Origin: Rugalucina vietnamica
Lineage: Eukaryota; Mollusca; Bivalvia; Lucinida; Lucinidae
Direction of reading: 5' to 3'
Length of the DNA stretch: 64,000 nucleotides
Assembly (NCBI GenBank): GCA_964017185.1
Contig: OZ024871.1
Span: 61,617,226 to 61,681,225, forward strand
Of this stretch, positions 39,140 to 54,100 are shown in pieces. How positions within the stretch are numbered: the stretch's first letter is position 1; each line of letters begins with the position of its first letter. A program made the position numbers and the translations under genes. The notes under the pieces were generated by a model. The model saw nothing but the letters and a program-made list of their open reading frames with translations, did not search any database and was not told where the DNA came from.

Positions 39140-42100
39140 GAAATTTGGACTCCTATATCGCACCCTGCTATAAGCAGGTGCGATAATAAATCATGACCCT
39201 GTGGTGACCCTGACCTATATTTACGGCAAGGTCAACATAGGTCGCCAATGAATTTGAATGGGGAAAACTTTTAAAATGTCATTTAAAGTGAAAGTCTTGC
39301 AGGAAATGGACAGTAGGACTGAATATTAATGATTCTGAAAAAAAATGGACCCCAGGGGCTCATCTGCCCCCACCCCGGGGCATTATACATGTATATTACC
39401 ATAATATTCAAACATCTCCTCTGAAACCACTTGGCCAATCAAAGCCAAATTTTATGTGAAACATCTATAGAATGGGGGAATCAATGTATATACTAATAAT
39501 CTTGGTCACATGACCAAGATGGCCGCCATGCCCATATATGGGAAAAATGCTTCAAAAACCTTCTCTGGAATCTTGCAGAAAATGGGCAGTAAGACTGAAA
39601 TTTAATGATTCTGAAAAAAAAAATGGACCCAAGGAGCCCATCTGCTTTTAAAATGTTATTTTTTGAAAACTATTGCAGCCTGAGAACTGACAAGTGATAG
39701 ATGTAGATGAAGGTATGTGATTAATGTAGGTAAAGGTCGATTTTGGAAACATAGGCAAACATGGAAACATGGGAAAAAGTGACAACTAGGTCTCGGGTAA
39801 GCATTTACAGGACCAATGATCCTATGGAAGCCATTGCAGCCATAGGCCTGAAACTTGACCAAGATGACTGTCATACCCATATATGGAAAAAAAAAAACAC
39901 TTTGTCCAGTGACTGTACTTGTTGACTCTCAGGTGAGCGATCGTTGCCCTTGGGCTACTTGTTTCTAGTGCTTTAAGGTTGTACGCTATCACTGGAGATA
40001 GTTTGCTTTCACAAAAAACCTGTTTTGTAGCCGTCCTTAGGTTTTCGATGACAAAACAACAAACACATTACGTATCAAGAAAACAGAATTAGCAAACAAA
40101 CCTTTATGAATAATAAATATTGTTTATCATGTTAAGATACACACTATTATGCCTATTTTATACTTCAGGTTAATTCAACCACTTTTAAGCAAAATGATAA
40201 CCAATGTATAGTGAGGTGTTTTCAAAGTCCTTTAGTATATTTCCCATTATAAGCCTATGGCAGATAATGACGCCCCTGGGGTGTGGCCTGTATGGACCCC
40301 AGGGGGACTTTTGGCAGGATTTATAAAGAGGACCACTATACATTGCTACACACAAAATATGAAAGCTCTGCATGGGTATTGTGGTTTTGGAGAGTCATCA
40401 TATCCATTTTATAGTCTGTTGTTATATAGTCCCTTATTTGACAAGTCTCCTTCTTAGACGACCTCTCCACTCTGAGCAATTTTGTGGATCAGCAGTATCC
40501 ATTCCAAGCTTCTTTTTGTCGTCCAACAACACTTCATCCCATGATTTCTTGGTTTTCCAGATCTTTTTTGGGCAACTATGTTTAGTGTGTGTACTTGAGA
40601 TATCCAGCCTTTGCCAAGCTCTACATGTCCATACCATCTCATCCTGCTGGAGCGAAGCACATCTATATCCTGGAGTCCAAGCTTTGAGAGAAAGGTGCCT
40701 GAGCTTACTTCATCATTCGCCTTGACATTACAGATCCAGCAGATCATTGCAGGGTCATTGCACCACAGGCGATTAAGTGTAGACACAGTCATTGCCCATG
40801 TTTCTGCTGCATGTAGTATTAATTACACTTCTCACACAAGTTGAATACACTCGACCTCCAGTCAAAAGTGGCAGATTGCTGTTGGTGAGGAGGGGGAGTA
40901 GTTGGCAGAATTTGCCCCAATCCGATTTGCAACGTGTGACTGCAGCCAGTTCACAACTACCACCAGCAGAAAGCATATCTCCCAGATAACAGAACTCTGG
41001 TACAGCTTCAACTTTTTCGTCATCAACCTGAACTTGCTTTACTAGGCTTCCATCTATGGGACACGCCTTTCCCAGGCAGCGATCACATCTGAAATCACGA
41101 TCAGGGCGCAATGGGTCTTTGATTCCATTGCACTTCTCGTGGATCTAGGACAAGCAATGCATTTCTTCCTACACCTGTCTGACAGACACCACAGGGATCC
41201 TTTCCAGATTTTTTCAGAAGGTTCAGATTGGGGCCAGAGACCATGATCTTTGTCTTCCCCATGTTCACTTAAAGACCTTTCCTCTCCATCTCTGCTTTCC
41301 ATGTCTTCAACTTTATCAGTAGTTCCTCCATCTGCATACAACAGCTCCAAAGGGCAGCCTGTACGAAACTCCTATGTAGCTTAAAATAGGTCAAGGTCAT
41401 CACAGGGTCATGATTTATATATACTTTGTATGGCTCCTCCCCCTGATGCTTCATGCCAAGTTTCAAAATCGTAGGCCTTCTGGTTCTGGAGAAGAAGATC
41501 TTTAAAGGTTTTTGCTTGGTCATGTGACCTTGACTATTTATATAAGTTTTCCTTCCCCCATCCCAAGGATACTACATATAAAATATGGCTTTGATAGTCA
41601 AGCGGTTACTCAGAAAATTAAGTTTATCATTTGATTTGTAACTGACCTTTGGCCAAGGTCAAGAAATGACCTTGACCTTTAATACTCACAACACTTCATT
41701 GGCTCAACATGTTGTCTGTATCTTCCAACTTTCAGGTCACAGGCTTCAAAAATTTCTAAAAAATTCAATGCTTTCACTTTTTCCCATTGAAAAGCCTATG
41801 TAACCAAAATTGACCTTGCCATAAAATAGGTCAAGGTCAACCCAAGGTCATGATTTATATAAACTATGATGGGCCAGAGTCCCCGATGCTACATTACAAG
41901 TTTCATTGAAATTGGTCCACTGGTTCCAGAGAAGAAGATTTTTTATGGTTTTCACCATATATGGGCATGGTAGCCATCTTGGTCATGTGACCTGGACCAT
42001 TTATATATACTTTTGTTCCCCCTTCCTAAAGATGCTGCACATGAAGTTTGGATTTAATTGGCCCAGCAGTTTCAGATGAGAAGATCTTTGAAATTGTGGA

Positions 42101-45100
42101 CGGATGACGACGGAGGACGGACGGACGGCGGAGCATGGCCATCCTATAAGCTTGCCAGAATTTTTTTTTTGTCCAAAACCAATTTTTATTTCAAGTTTCA
42201 CAGTATCTTATGACATGAGATTTGATAGCAGTAAGACAGGAAGTTAATAATTTAGAGAGTCCAGTAGTAGTACAAGAGCTAGAATTTGCAATAAATCTAG
42301 CTTTGTATGGTCTTTTGTGAAGCTTAGGTAACCAACACATTGTAGGAAGTTTGTCTTGGCCTTCATAGACACAAACAGAAAACTTAACAGGTAAATCGTT
42401 TAAGTGAGCATTAACTACAGACATTTCATCAGTATCTGTCTCCAGATAAGCACTGGTACCATCAAAAAGGATTATCTGGTACTCTTGTGGGTGGGGTGGG
42501 GGGTCCTTGTGTAAGAATATTTTTATTAACTACCGATAGTTAACATAGATACATGTATGGTAGATAGTCTAAAGAAATTATTACACACCGTAAAGGCATA
42601 TGAGTGTCATGTTTACCTCACACGTGTTGTATCCACCCCCTCCTAGACAGCCCCTGCCAAACACATCCACACCAACATACACATCATACTGTCTACCCGC
42701 ACTGATAGCCATATCTCTAGACCTCGCCAAACTCTCATCTTTCCAACAATAGTTCAGGAATATACCATCACAGACATCAAAGAATAATCTGAAATTTCAA
42801 AAGTTTGGTTTTACATAAGATGGCACGTCCCCCAGTGCATTTTGGTACAAAATATATATTTTGGGCTTCAAAAAATAGGAAATTTATGTCCAAAAAATAG
42901 GAGAAAAATAGGAAATTTTTGACCTAAAAATGACATTTTAATAACATGGCAAACCATAATAATAAACAAATAGCAGGAAGAAAGCAAATTTAACTGGTTT
43001 AATTTAAGTATGGGTGTGTGGTCCATTATTTTAACACCTAGCAAAGTTGTGGTATACTCGGACTTTGAAAAAAAAAAAGGACATATAAATGTCTATGTCT
43101 TGTATATGCAGTTGCATGACACTCCGCTATGATCATTGCCATTAAGAGGTAGGTGAAAATAAGACCAATTCACAATAGTAATTCTTCCCCATGACCAATA
43201 TAGCTGTCAAGAATTTTAAGATCTTTTTCATAACCATCAAATGATAGACAAAGTGACAAATTGTGCCTAGTGTCATATGTTTAAGATCAGTTAACATCAG
43301 GGATTTTCTTTGACCAAATTTGGGTCCCTTCGAAGGACTCAATTCCCAATGCAAAACAGTGAAAATTTTCCCCATTTTCAGCTAAAATATCGCAATGTTA
43401 TGGAATTCCAGAAATTTTGGTTGCTGTGGCAAACTGCTGTAAAATTTGAGTCACTATAATGTGGATTTATTCTAAATGTGTTTATATAGGGATCTATGTT
43501 CAAAGTAGCATCAGTACACATTTTCCAGATTTGACTGATTTACCTGCATTATTTCCCAAAATCATGCATCTAAAATCATGGGGGACTGGGTCCCAACTTA
43601 AAAATGGTAGGAAAATCGAAATGCATATGTGTCATGAGATGAACTTGTGAGTCCAAATCTCTAGCAAAAAGAAGGCATTTACAGCATGTGCTAAACTATG
43701 GCATGATACCTGCATAAACAAATATGCTGAAAGTATATTTTGGGGTCTGTGTGATACATGTACTTCTCTATCATGTTGTTATGAACAGATCATGATTGTA
43801 AATATAGGGCATTTCTATATAAAGAATCAAACTTAATTCTATCTAGTTTCATCTTAGAAATGTGAAGTTGTATAGCTAAATACATGTGTAGGCAAACTTG
43901 TCAAGTCCATGTCTTCTTAATCATTCCTGGAGAGAGAACAAAGATTTTCCTAATTTTCATTACCAGTTTGAAACCTGAACAATGTTACCTCACTTTGAAC
44001 CCTGAATAAAGTTACCTCCTCAAAAAAAGTCACTAGTACTTTGTGATAAAAAAATCCATTAACACAGACAACTTTTCTGGACTAGAGGACCATTGGTCCT
44101 GTAGCTCACCTGAGAGATTATCACATTGTAAGCTCATGAGATTTAAATTAATTGAGAATCCACCAATGAAAGTCTATGCATGGACACTATTGACCCCCGG
44201 GGCATGGCCAAATTTGACCCAGGGGCATGACTGGCACAATTTATAATGGGGACTACCAAACATTGCTACATACAAAATATAGACGCTCTGGGCCTTTTGG
44301 TTTCAGAGAAGAAGATTTTTGTTAGTTTTTCCCATTGTAGGTCTATGGAGACTATCTACCCCCCGGGCGTGGCCAAATTTGACCCCAGGGGCATGGCTGG
44401 CACAATTTATGTAGAGGACCATTAGCCATTGCCACATACAAAATATCAAAGCTGTGTGCCCTGTGGTTTCAGAGAAGAAGATTTTTTATTTTTTTTCCCA
44501 TAGCAAGTCTATTGAGACTATTAACCTCCGGGGCCTTGCCAAATTTGACCCCAGGGGCATGAATGGCACAATTTATGTAGAGGACCATTAGCCATTGCTA
44601 CATACCAATTATCAAAGCTGTGGGCCTAGTGGTTTCAGAGAAGAAGATTTTTTAATTTTTTTCCCATAGTAAGTCTATGGAGACTATCAACCCCCGGGAC
44701 GTGGCCAAATTTGACCCCAGGGGCATGAATGGCACAATTTATGTAGAGGACCATTAGCCATTGCTACATACCAAATATCAAAGCTGTGGGCCTAGTGGTT
44801 TCAGAGAAGAAGATTTTTTTTAGTTTTTCCTATTGTAGGTCTAGGGAGACTATCGACCCCCGGGGCGTAGCCAAATTTGACCCCGGGGACATGATTGGCA
44901 CAATTTATGTAGAGGACCATTAGCCATTGCCAGATACAAAATATCAAAGCTGTGGGCCCTGTGGTTTCAGAGAAGAAGATTTTTTAATTTTTTTCCCATA
45001 GTAAGTCTATGGAGACTATCAACCCCCGGGGCGTGGCCAAATTTGACCCCAGGGGCATGAATGGCACAATTTATGTAGAGGACCATTAGCCATTGCTACA

Positions 45101-48100
45101 TACCAAATATCAAAGCTGTTGGCCTAGTGGTTTCAGAGTAGAAGATTTTTTTAGTTTTTTTCCTATTGTAGGTCTATGGAGACTATCGACCCCCGGGGCG
45201 TGGTCATATTTGACCCCAGGGGCATGATTGGCACAATTTATGTAGAGGACCATTAGCCATTGCCACCTACAAAATATCAAAGCTGTGGGTCCTGTGGTTT
45301 CAGAGAAGAAGATTTTTTAATTTTTTTCCCATAGTAAGTCTATGGAGACTATCAACCCCCGGGGCGTGGCCAAATTTGACCCCAGGGGCATGAATGGCAC
45401 AATTTATGTAGAGGACCATTAGCCATTGCTACATACCAAATATCAAAGCTGTGGGCCTAGTGGTATCAGAGAAGAAGATTTTTTAATTTTTTTCCCATAG
45501 TAAGTCTATGGAGACTATCAACCCCCGGGACGTGGCCAAATTTGACCCCAGGGGCATGAATGGCACAATTTATGTAGAGGACCATTAGCCATTGCTACAT
45601 ACCAAATATCAAAGCTGTGGGCCTAGTGGTTTCAGAGAAGAAGATTTTTTTTAGTTTTTCCTATTGTAGGTCTAGGGAGACTATCGACCCCCGGGGCGTA
45701 GCCAAATTTGACCCCGGGGACATGATTGGCACAATTTATGTAGAGGACCATTAGCCATTGCCAGATACAAAATATCAAAGCTGTGGGCCCTGTGGTTTCA
45801 GAGAAGAAATTTTTTAATTTTTTTCCCATAGTAAGTCTATGGAGACTATCAACCCCCGGGGCGTGGCCAAATTTGACCCCAGGGGCATGAATGGCACAAT
45901 TTATGTAGAGGACCATTAGCCATTGCTACATACCAAATATCAAAGCTGTTGGCCTACCGTGGTTTCAGAGAAGAAGATTTTTTTAGTTTTTTTCCTATTG
46001 TAGGTCTATGGAGACTATCGACCCCCGGGGCGTGGCCAAATTTGACCCCAGGGGCATGATTGGCACAATTTATGTAGAGGACCATTAGCCATTGCCACCT
46101 ACAAAATATCAAAGCTGTGGGTCCTGTGGTTTCAGAGAAGAAGATTTTTTATTTTTTTTCCCATAGTAAGTCTATGGAGAATATCAACCCCCGGGGCGTG
46201 GCCAAATTTGACCCCAGGGGCATGAATGGCACAATTTATGTAGAGGACCATTAGCCATTGCTACATACCAAATATCAAAGCTGTGGGCCTAGTGGTTTCA
46301 GAGAAGAAGATTTTTTTAGTTTTTCCAATTGTAAGTCTATGGAGACTATCGACCCCCGGGGCGTGGCCAAATTTGACCCTAGGGGCATGGCTGGCACAAT
46401 TTATGTAGAGAACCATTAGCCATTGCTACATACAAAATATCAAAGCTGTGGGCCCTGTGGTTTCAGAGAAGAAGATTTTTGAATTTTTTTCCCATAGTAA
46501 GTCTATGGAGACTATCGACCCCTGGGGCGTGGCCAAATTTGACCCCAGGGGCACGAATGGCACAATTTATGTAGAGGACCATTAGCCATTGCTACATACA
46601 AAATATCAAAGCTGTGGGCCTAGTGGTTTGAGAGAAGAAGATTTTTTTTAGTTTTTCCCATTGTAAGTCTATGGGACCTATCTGTTGCCATGGAAACCAC
46701 AATTTTGATACAATCTGCTCCAAAACCTAATGCCATCAATCCCCCAACCCAATTATGGTTCACATTAAATTTGATCAAGATCGGCCTACTAGCTTCAGAA
46801 ATATTCTTCTTTGAAATTGTGGACGGACGACGGACGACGGACGACGGACGGACGGACGGACGACGACGGACGACGGATGCCTGCCTATCCTATAAGCTCA
46901 CCTGTGAGCCTTCGGCTCAGGTGAGCTAATCAAATGCAGCTTTATTAAGGCATAAGTAAATTCTTTGAAGAAATAAATGTTCACAGCCAAATTTTTAAAC
47001 TAACTTTACAGGAGTCATTGATTGGAATGAAAAAAATTGTGCATAGCCTCTGTAATATAAAATACATGTACTATGTTTTGCTTGCAACACTGAAAAGTTT
47101 ATGTTAAGATATACATGTACATATAAATGTTTATTTTTTTCCATCTTTATAAACAGAGTGGTTTCCAGCCAAACATAAAAGTATTATACAGCTCATTTAT
47201 TTTAATAGCTTTCATGTTCAGAAAAAAAGAAAATCTATTAACTATGACCATATGAAAAATACTAAAGAATCTTCCCATACAATTCAGATAACAATTACTG
47301 CTGCCATACCTATAGATATCCACTTGCACTGACATAGGTCTCAATCATAAGACAAGTAACTGAATTGAAAATCAATGCACCTTTTGAGCAGCATTTTGAA
47401 AAATATAGGAATTTGGTGAAAAATATAGGATTTTTGGATCAAAATATAGGAAAATATAGGAAGCTCGGAAAAAATAGGAAAAATAGGAGCACTGGGCAGC
47501 CTGTTGCAGCTTTAAAATGGGAAGTTTTCACGAGAAACAAATGGCATATATGCAGTTCTCCCCTTGTGTAAATTCTGTGCTTTTATGGTACTAAACAAAG
47601 CTTCTTTTTTTAAATCAGACAATGGCCAATCAGCATACCCATTGACAATCTGTATAAATCATTACCTATTTTTCTCATTGAGTTCATCCTGCCATTTCAG
47701 TTGCCCAGTATTGATGACACTATCATACCAGATTACCTCAGATGTCGGGTCATATCTATGTTGTTGTTCTGTCAGGTACCCAACAAACCCTTGCAGCTTC
47801 TGAACATCGTCCCAGTCCTGTAGTAGAATATTCTTAAAGTAGCCATCTAATCTACAACTAGGCTTTATACCCCTCTATAATACAAGAGAACCAATCGTCC
47901 TATAAACGCTCACCTGAAACCTGAGATATATACTAAACATATTTGCCTACTATGGTAATATGCATGTACAGTACATGTGTCGCGAGACTTTGAGCGATTG
48001 CGCATCCCGCAAAAAATTTTAATCCCTTCTAAAAACCTTTTGAGAGTGACTTGCACGTGACTCGTGAGTGACTCGCGTGTGACTCCCAAGTTTTTACGTA

Positions 48101-51100
48101 ATAAATTTTGTGAGTGACGCGCAAAGTTCTTTTGGTTCGTCGCGCATCGTGCATGTATCTTATCGCGACATTTGCGCAATGCGGAACACGATTCATCACA
48201 CTATAACATTCAAGTACATATATTTATAATAAGAGCTGTCGCAGGACAGCGTGCTCGACTGCTTCTGACCTTTGTCAAACATAAGGCCAAACCCGACCAG
48301 TAACCCAAAGCATTATGCTCATACATCTTTTTGCCTTGATGCAATAAGGCAAAATCACTGAACCATGAAAGTTAACTGTAACTACTTAAGATTTAAAAAT
48401 CTCACTCATATTGTGAAAGAAGTGTGTTCATATACCAACTGAGTGCCAAGACTCAAGGCAAAATCACTGAACCATGAAATAAGGTCACACTGACCTATAA
48501 GTATTTCAGGGTCAAAGGTCTAGTGATACTTACTCATAATGTGAAAGAAATATGATCATATACCCATTCAGTGTTGAGATATAAAGCAAAATCACTGAAC
48601 CATGAAATTAGGTCATAGTGACCTATAAGTATGTTTGAGTTAAAGGTCTGGTCATACTCATTCATAATCAGAGGAAGTATGAAAAAATACCAACAGAGTG
48701 TCGAGATATAAGGCAAAATCACTGAACCATGAAACTAGGTCACAGTGACCCAGGAATACTTTACGGTCAAAGGTCTTGTCATACGCAAACATATCATGAA
48801 AGAAGTATGTTCATATATCAATTGAGTGCCGAGATATAAAGGAAAATCACTGAACCGTGAAATTAGGTCATATTGACCTAGGACTACTTTAGGGTCAAAG
48901 GTCTTGTCATACACAAACATAGTGTGAAAGAACTTTGTTCATAAACCACTTGAGTGCCGAGATATAAGGCAAAGTCACTGAACCGTGAAATTAGGTCACA
49001 GTGACCTATAAGTATATTGGGGTCAAAGGTCTGGTCATACTCACCCATAATCTGAAAAAAGTATGAAAATATACTAACTGAGTGTCAAGATATAAGGCAA
49101 AATCACTGAACCGTGAAATTAGGTCACAGTGACCTAGGACTACTTCAGGGTCAAAGGTCTTGTCATACGCAAACATACTTTGAAAGAAGTTTGTTCATAA
49201 ACCATTTGAGTACGGAGATATAAGGCAAAGTCACTGAACCGTGAAATTAGGTCACAGTGACCTATAAGTATATTGGGGTCAAAGGTCTGGTCATACTCAC
49301 CCATAATCTGAAAAAAGTATGAAAATATACTAACTGAGTGTCAAGATATAAGGCAAAATCACTGAACCGTGAAATTAGGTCACAGTGACCTAGGACTACT
49401 TCAGGGTCAAAGGTCTTGTCATACGCAAACATACTTTGAAAGAAGTTTGTTCATAAACCATTTGAGTACGGAGATATAAGGCAAAGTCACTAAACCGTGA
49501 AATTAGGTCACAGTGACCTATAAGTATATTGGGGTCAAAGGTCTGGTCGTACTCACTCATAATCTGAAAGAAGTAAAAAAATATACTAATTGAGTACCAA
49601 GATATAAGGCAAAATCACTGAACCATGGAAAGTAGGTCAACTGACCCTTACCGTCATGACACACAAGTCAGTGTCACAAAGTCAAAAGATGAATGACCAA
49701 CCATCTTCCTAAGTTGTTTCTATTAAAAAATAAAAAGAAAAAAAAATTCAGGGAGTTCTAGATTTTGACCTCTAGCCCCGCCCCCCTGACTCCGACCCAG
49801 AGGTCCGATGTCATGGAACCTAATGTGTATGAAGTATGAATGCTTTATGATAAGTTGTTGTCAAGATATGGACTCCTTGTAAAAGTTACACAGCAGTACA
49901 TCTATTTTTTACAGTGTTCTAGTTTTTAACCTCTAGCCCCACCCCCCAGGCATGGACCCAGAGATCCGATGCCATGAAATGAAACTCAGCCCTACAGGGT
50001 ACCTATGGTCCGAGTATGAAAGCCCTCTGATAAAAGGTTTTCAAGATATAGACTTCTAGAATACTATATCACAGAAAAGCCATTATTATTAATGGTGTTC
50101 TAGATTTTAACCTCTAGCCCCACCCCCTGGCATGGACCCAGGGATCTGATGCCATGGAATAAAAGCCGACCCTACAGGGTGTCCATGGCCCAAGTATCAA
50201 TGCTTTCTGATGAGTGGTTGTCAAGATATAGACTTCTAGAAAACTTTAACACAAGAATTGCCATTTTTGAAGGTGTTCTAGATTTTAACCTCCAGCCCCA
50301 CCCCATGGCCTGGACCCAGGGGCCCGATGCCATGGAATGAAAGCTAACCCTACAGGGTATTTATGGTCCAAATATGAATGCTTTCTGATGAGTGGTTGTG
50401 AAGATATGGACTTCTAGAAAACTTTAACGCAAGTGTGACGCGCACGGGAACGCGCACGCGCACGCGCACGCGCACGGGAACGGGAACGTGGACGACCGGG
50501 GTGACTGCAATAGCTCTATGCACTTCGTGCAGTCGAGCTAAAAAGTATTTGTAAATTACTACTTTTTTTGCTTAGTTCAAACGCTTTTTTTTGTAAATGG
50601 CGCTCAATTTAGCTACAACATGTACTACATGTATGTTTGGCTATGAATCCATTGTTTTGTCCTTTTTGTTTGGGGGCTATTTCGGACATAAAAAACAACT
50701 TGCTCACTGTGACGTATATGCAAGTCAATTAGTCAGGCTACTGTATGACAGTGAGTTGGTGTCAGTCAATCATCAAAATTGTTTAAAGCATACATGTAAC
50801 AAGTCATTTTTATCAAATGAAAAAAAATTTGAGGCTCATCTTGCTTATCTTATTTTTACCATCATCTATGTAAATTAAACCACAGCCCACCTCGTAAAAT
50901 TGCATGCGCGCAAAAATTTCAGACTAGTATTCGCATATGAACTTGCTGGAGTTTTATTGATATTTTCCTGCTTTTTATAGTTTTGTTTTTGTAGTTTTAT
51001 ATATATATATTTTTTTCAGTTTTTTTTTTTTTTTTTTTCGTGTAAACGAAATTGTTGATCGGGATGTAAAACCACAAATCAAAATAACACAGGTTTATTT

Positions 51101-54100
51101 TGTAACAAGTTGGTTTTACAGCTGCATATTTATAAATATACATACATGACATACTGTACATGTTTGGGTTTTTAGAGATTCACCACGAGGACCGAACAAC
51201 TAACTAACTTATGCACATTTTCATAGCCATGATGAAAACATGCCCATGTAATTATATATTTATACTGATTTTTCCCAAGTTGTAAAAATTGAAAATTTTC
51301 AGTAGATTTTTTTTACATACATGTACTTTTCTTATTTTTGCTCAAAACATAGAATGTGGGTAAATCTATGTTTTGGAGCAAAAATAAGAAAATTAGGTAT
51401 ACCCCTGTATAGGTCATGATTTATATAAATTTTGTAGACCTCCATTTCTTGATGCTTCATGCCAAGTTTCAAAATCATAGGCCTCCTGGTTCTGAAGAAG
51501 AAGATTTTTTAAGATTTTTCTTATTTATAGCCATGGTGGCCATCTTGGTCATGTGACCATGACTATTTATGCAAACTTGCATTCACTCTTCCTGAGGATG
51601 CTCCACATAAAGTTTGGCTTTAATTGGCCAAGCAGTTTTAGAGAAGTCTTCAAGATGTTTGAATATTTTGGTCATATACATGTATATAGAACCAGGGCAG
51701 GGGCAGACAACCCCCTGGGCCTAAAATATTTTCATAAACATAAATTTTCTGCCCATTTGCTCATTCCTAGCAAGTTTTCTACCATTAAATGACATTTTCC
51801 TATTTTTTTCCCATTCAAAAAAATGGGCGACCTAATTGAAGTTGACCTTGCCGTAAAAAAAGTCGAGGTCATCCCAGGGTCATGATTTATACAAACTTTG
51901 TAGAGCTTTATTGCTAGATGCTTCATGCCAAGTTTCAAAATCATAGGCCTTCTGGTTCTGGAGAAGAAGATTTTTAAAGGTTTTAGCTATTTATGGTGAC
52001 CATCTTAGTCATGTGACCTGGACCATTTATACATACTTTCACTCCCCCTTTCTAGGATGCTCCACATGAAATTTGAATTTGATTGGCCAAGCGGTCTCAG
52101 AGAAGAAAATGATTGACTAGAGGACCATTGGTCCTGTAGCTCACCTGAGAGATTATCACATTGTAAGCTCATGAGATTTAAATTAATTGAGAATCGACCA
52201 ATGAAAGTCTATGCATGGACACTATTGACCCCCGGGGCATGGCCAAATTTGACCCAGGGGCATGACTGGCACAATTTATAATGGGGACTACCAAACATTG
52301 CTACATACAAAATATAGAAGCTCTGGGCCTTTTGGTTTCAGAGAAGAAGATTTTTTTAGTTTTTCCCATTGTAAGTCTATGGAGACTATCTACCCCCGGG
52401 GCGTGGCCAAATTTGACCCCAGGGGCATGGCTGGCACAATTTATGTAGAGGACCATTAGCCATTGCCACATACAAAATATCAAAGCTGTGTGCCCTGTGG
52501 TTTCAGAGAAGAAGATTTTTTAATTTTTTCCCATAGCAAGTCTATTGAGACTATCAACCTCCGGGGCCTGGCCAAATTTGACCCCAGGGGCATGAATGGC
52601 ACAATTTATGTAGAGGACCATTAGCCATTGCTACATACCAAATAACAAAGCTGTGGGCCTAGTGGTTTCAGAGAAGAAGATTTTTTTAGTTTTTCCTATT
52701 GTAGGTCTATGGAGACTATCCACCCCCGGGGCGTGGCCAATTTTGACCCCGGGGACATGATTGGCACAATTTATGTAGAGGACCATTAGCCATTGCCACA
52801 TACAAAATATCAAAGCTGTGGGCCCTGTGGTTTCAGAGAAGAAGATTTTTTTAGTTTTTTCCTATTGTAGGTCTATGGAGACTATCGACCCCCTGGGGCG
52901 TGGCCAAATTTGACCCCAGGGGCATGATTGGCACAATTTATGTAGAGGACCATTAGCCATTGCCACATACAAAATATCAAAGCTGTGGGCCCTGTGGTTT
53001 CAGAGAAGAAAATTTTTTAATTTTTTTCCCATAGTAAATCTATGGAGACTATCAACCCCTGGGGTGTGGCCAAATTTGACCCCAGGGGCATGAATAGCAC
53101 AATTTATGTAGAGGACCATTAGCCATTGCCACATACAAAATATCAAAGCTGTGGGCCCTGTGGTTTCAGAGAAGAAGATTTTTTTAGTTTTTCCAATTGT
53201 AAGTCTATGGAAACTATCCACCCCCGGGGCGTGGCCAAATTTGACCCCATGGGCATGGCTGGCACAATTTATGTAGAGGACCATTAGCCATTGCCACATA
53301 CCAAATATCAAAGCTGTGGGCCCTGTGGTTTCAGAGAAGAAGATTTTTTTAGTTTTTTCCTATTGTAGGTCTATGGAGACTATCGACCCCCGGGGCGTGG
53401 CCAAATTTGACCCCAGGGGCATGATTGGCACAATTTATGTAGAGGACCATTAGCCATTGCCACATACAAAATGTCAAAGCTGTGGGCCCTGTGGTTTCAG
53501 AGAAGAAGATTTTTTAATTTTTTTCTAATAGTAAGTCTATGGAGACTATCAACCCCTGGGGCGTGGCCAAATTTGACCCCAGGGGCATGAATGGCACGAT
53601 TTATGTAGAGGACCATTAGCCATTGCTACATACCAAATATCAAAGCTGTGGGCCTAGTGGTTTCAGAGAAGAAGATTTTTTTAGTTTTTTCCTATTGTAG
53701 GTCTATGGAGACTATCGACCCCCGGGGCGTGGCCAAATTTGACCCCCCGGGCATGATTGGCACAATTTATGTAGAGGACCATTAGCCATTGCCACATACA
53801 AAATATCAAAGCTGTGGGCCCTGTGGTTTCAGAGAAGAAGATTTTTCATTTTTTTTCCCATAGTAAGTCTATGGAGACTATCAACCCCTGGGGCGTGGCC
53901 AAATTTGACCCCAGGGGCATGAATGGCACAATTTATGTAGAGGACCATTAGCCATTGCTACATACCAAATATCAAAGCTGTGGGCCTAGTGGTTTCAGAG
54001 AAGAAGATTTTTTTAGTTTTTCCAATTGTAAGTCTATGGAAACTATCCACCCCCGGGGCGTGGCCAAATTTGACCCCAGGGGCATGGCTGGCACAATTTA

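Noticed and set aside
44092..46929. Long plus/minus frames with FFSETTGPTALIFCMWQWLM repeated
   Set aside because: These are translations of the 166-bp core. The unit length is not a multiple of three, and the frame shifts and stops from unit to unit.
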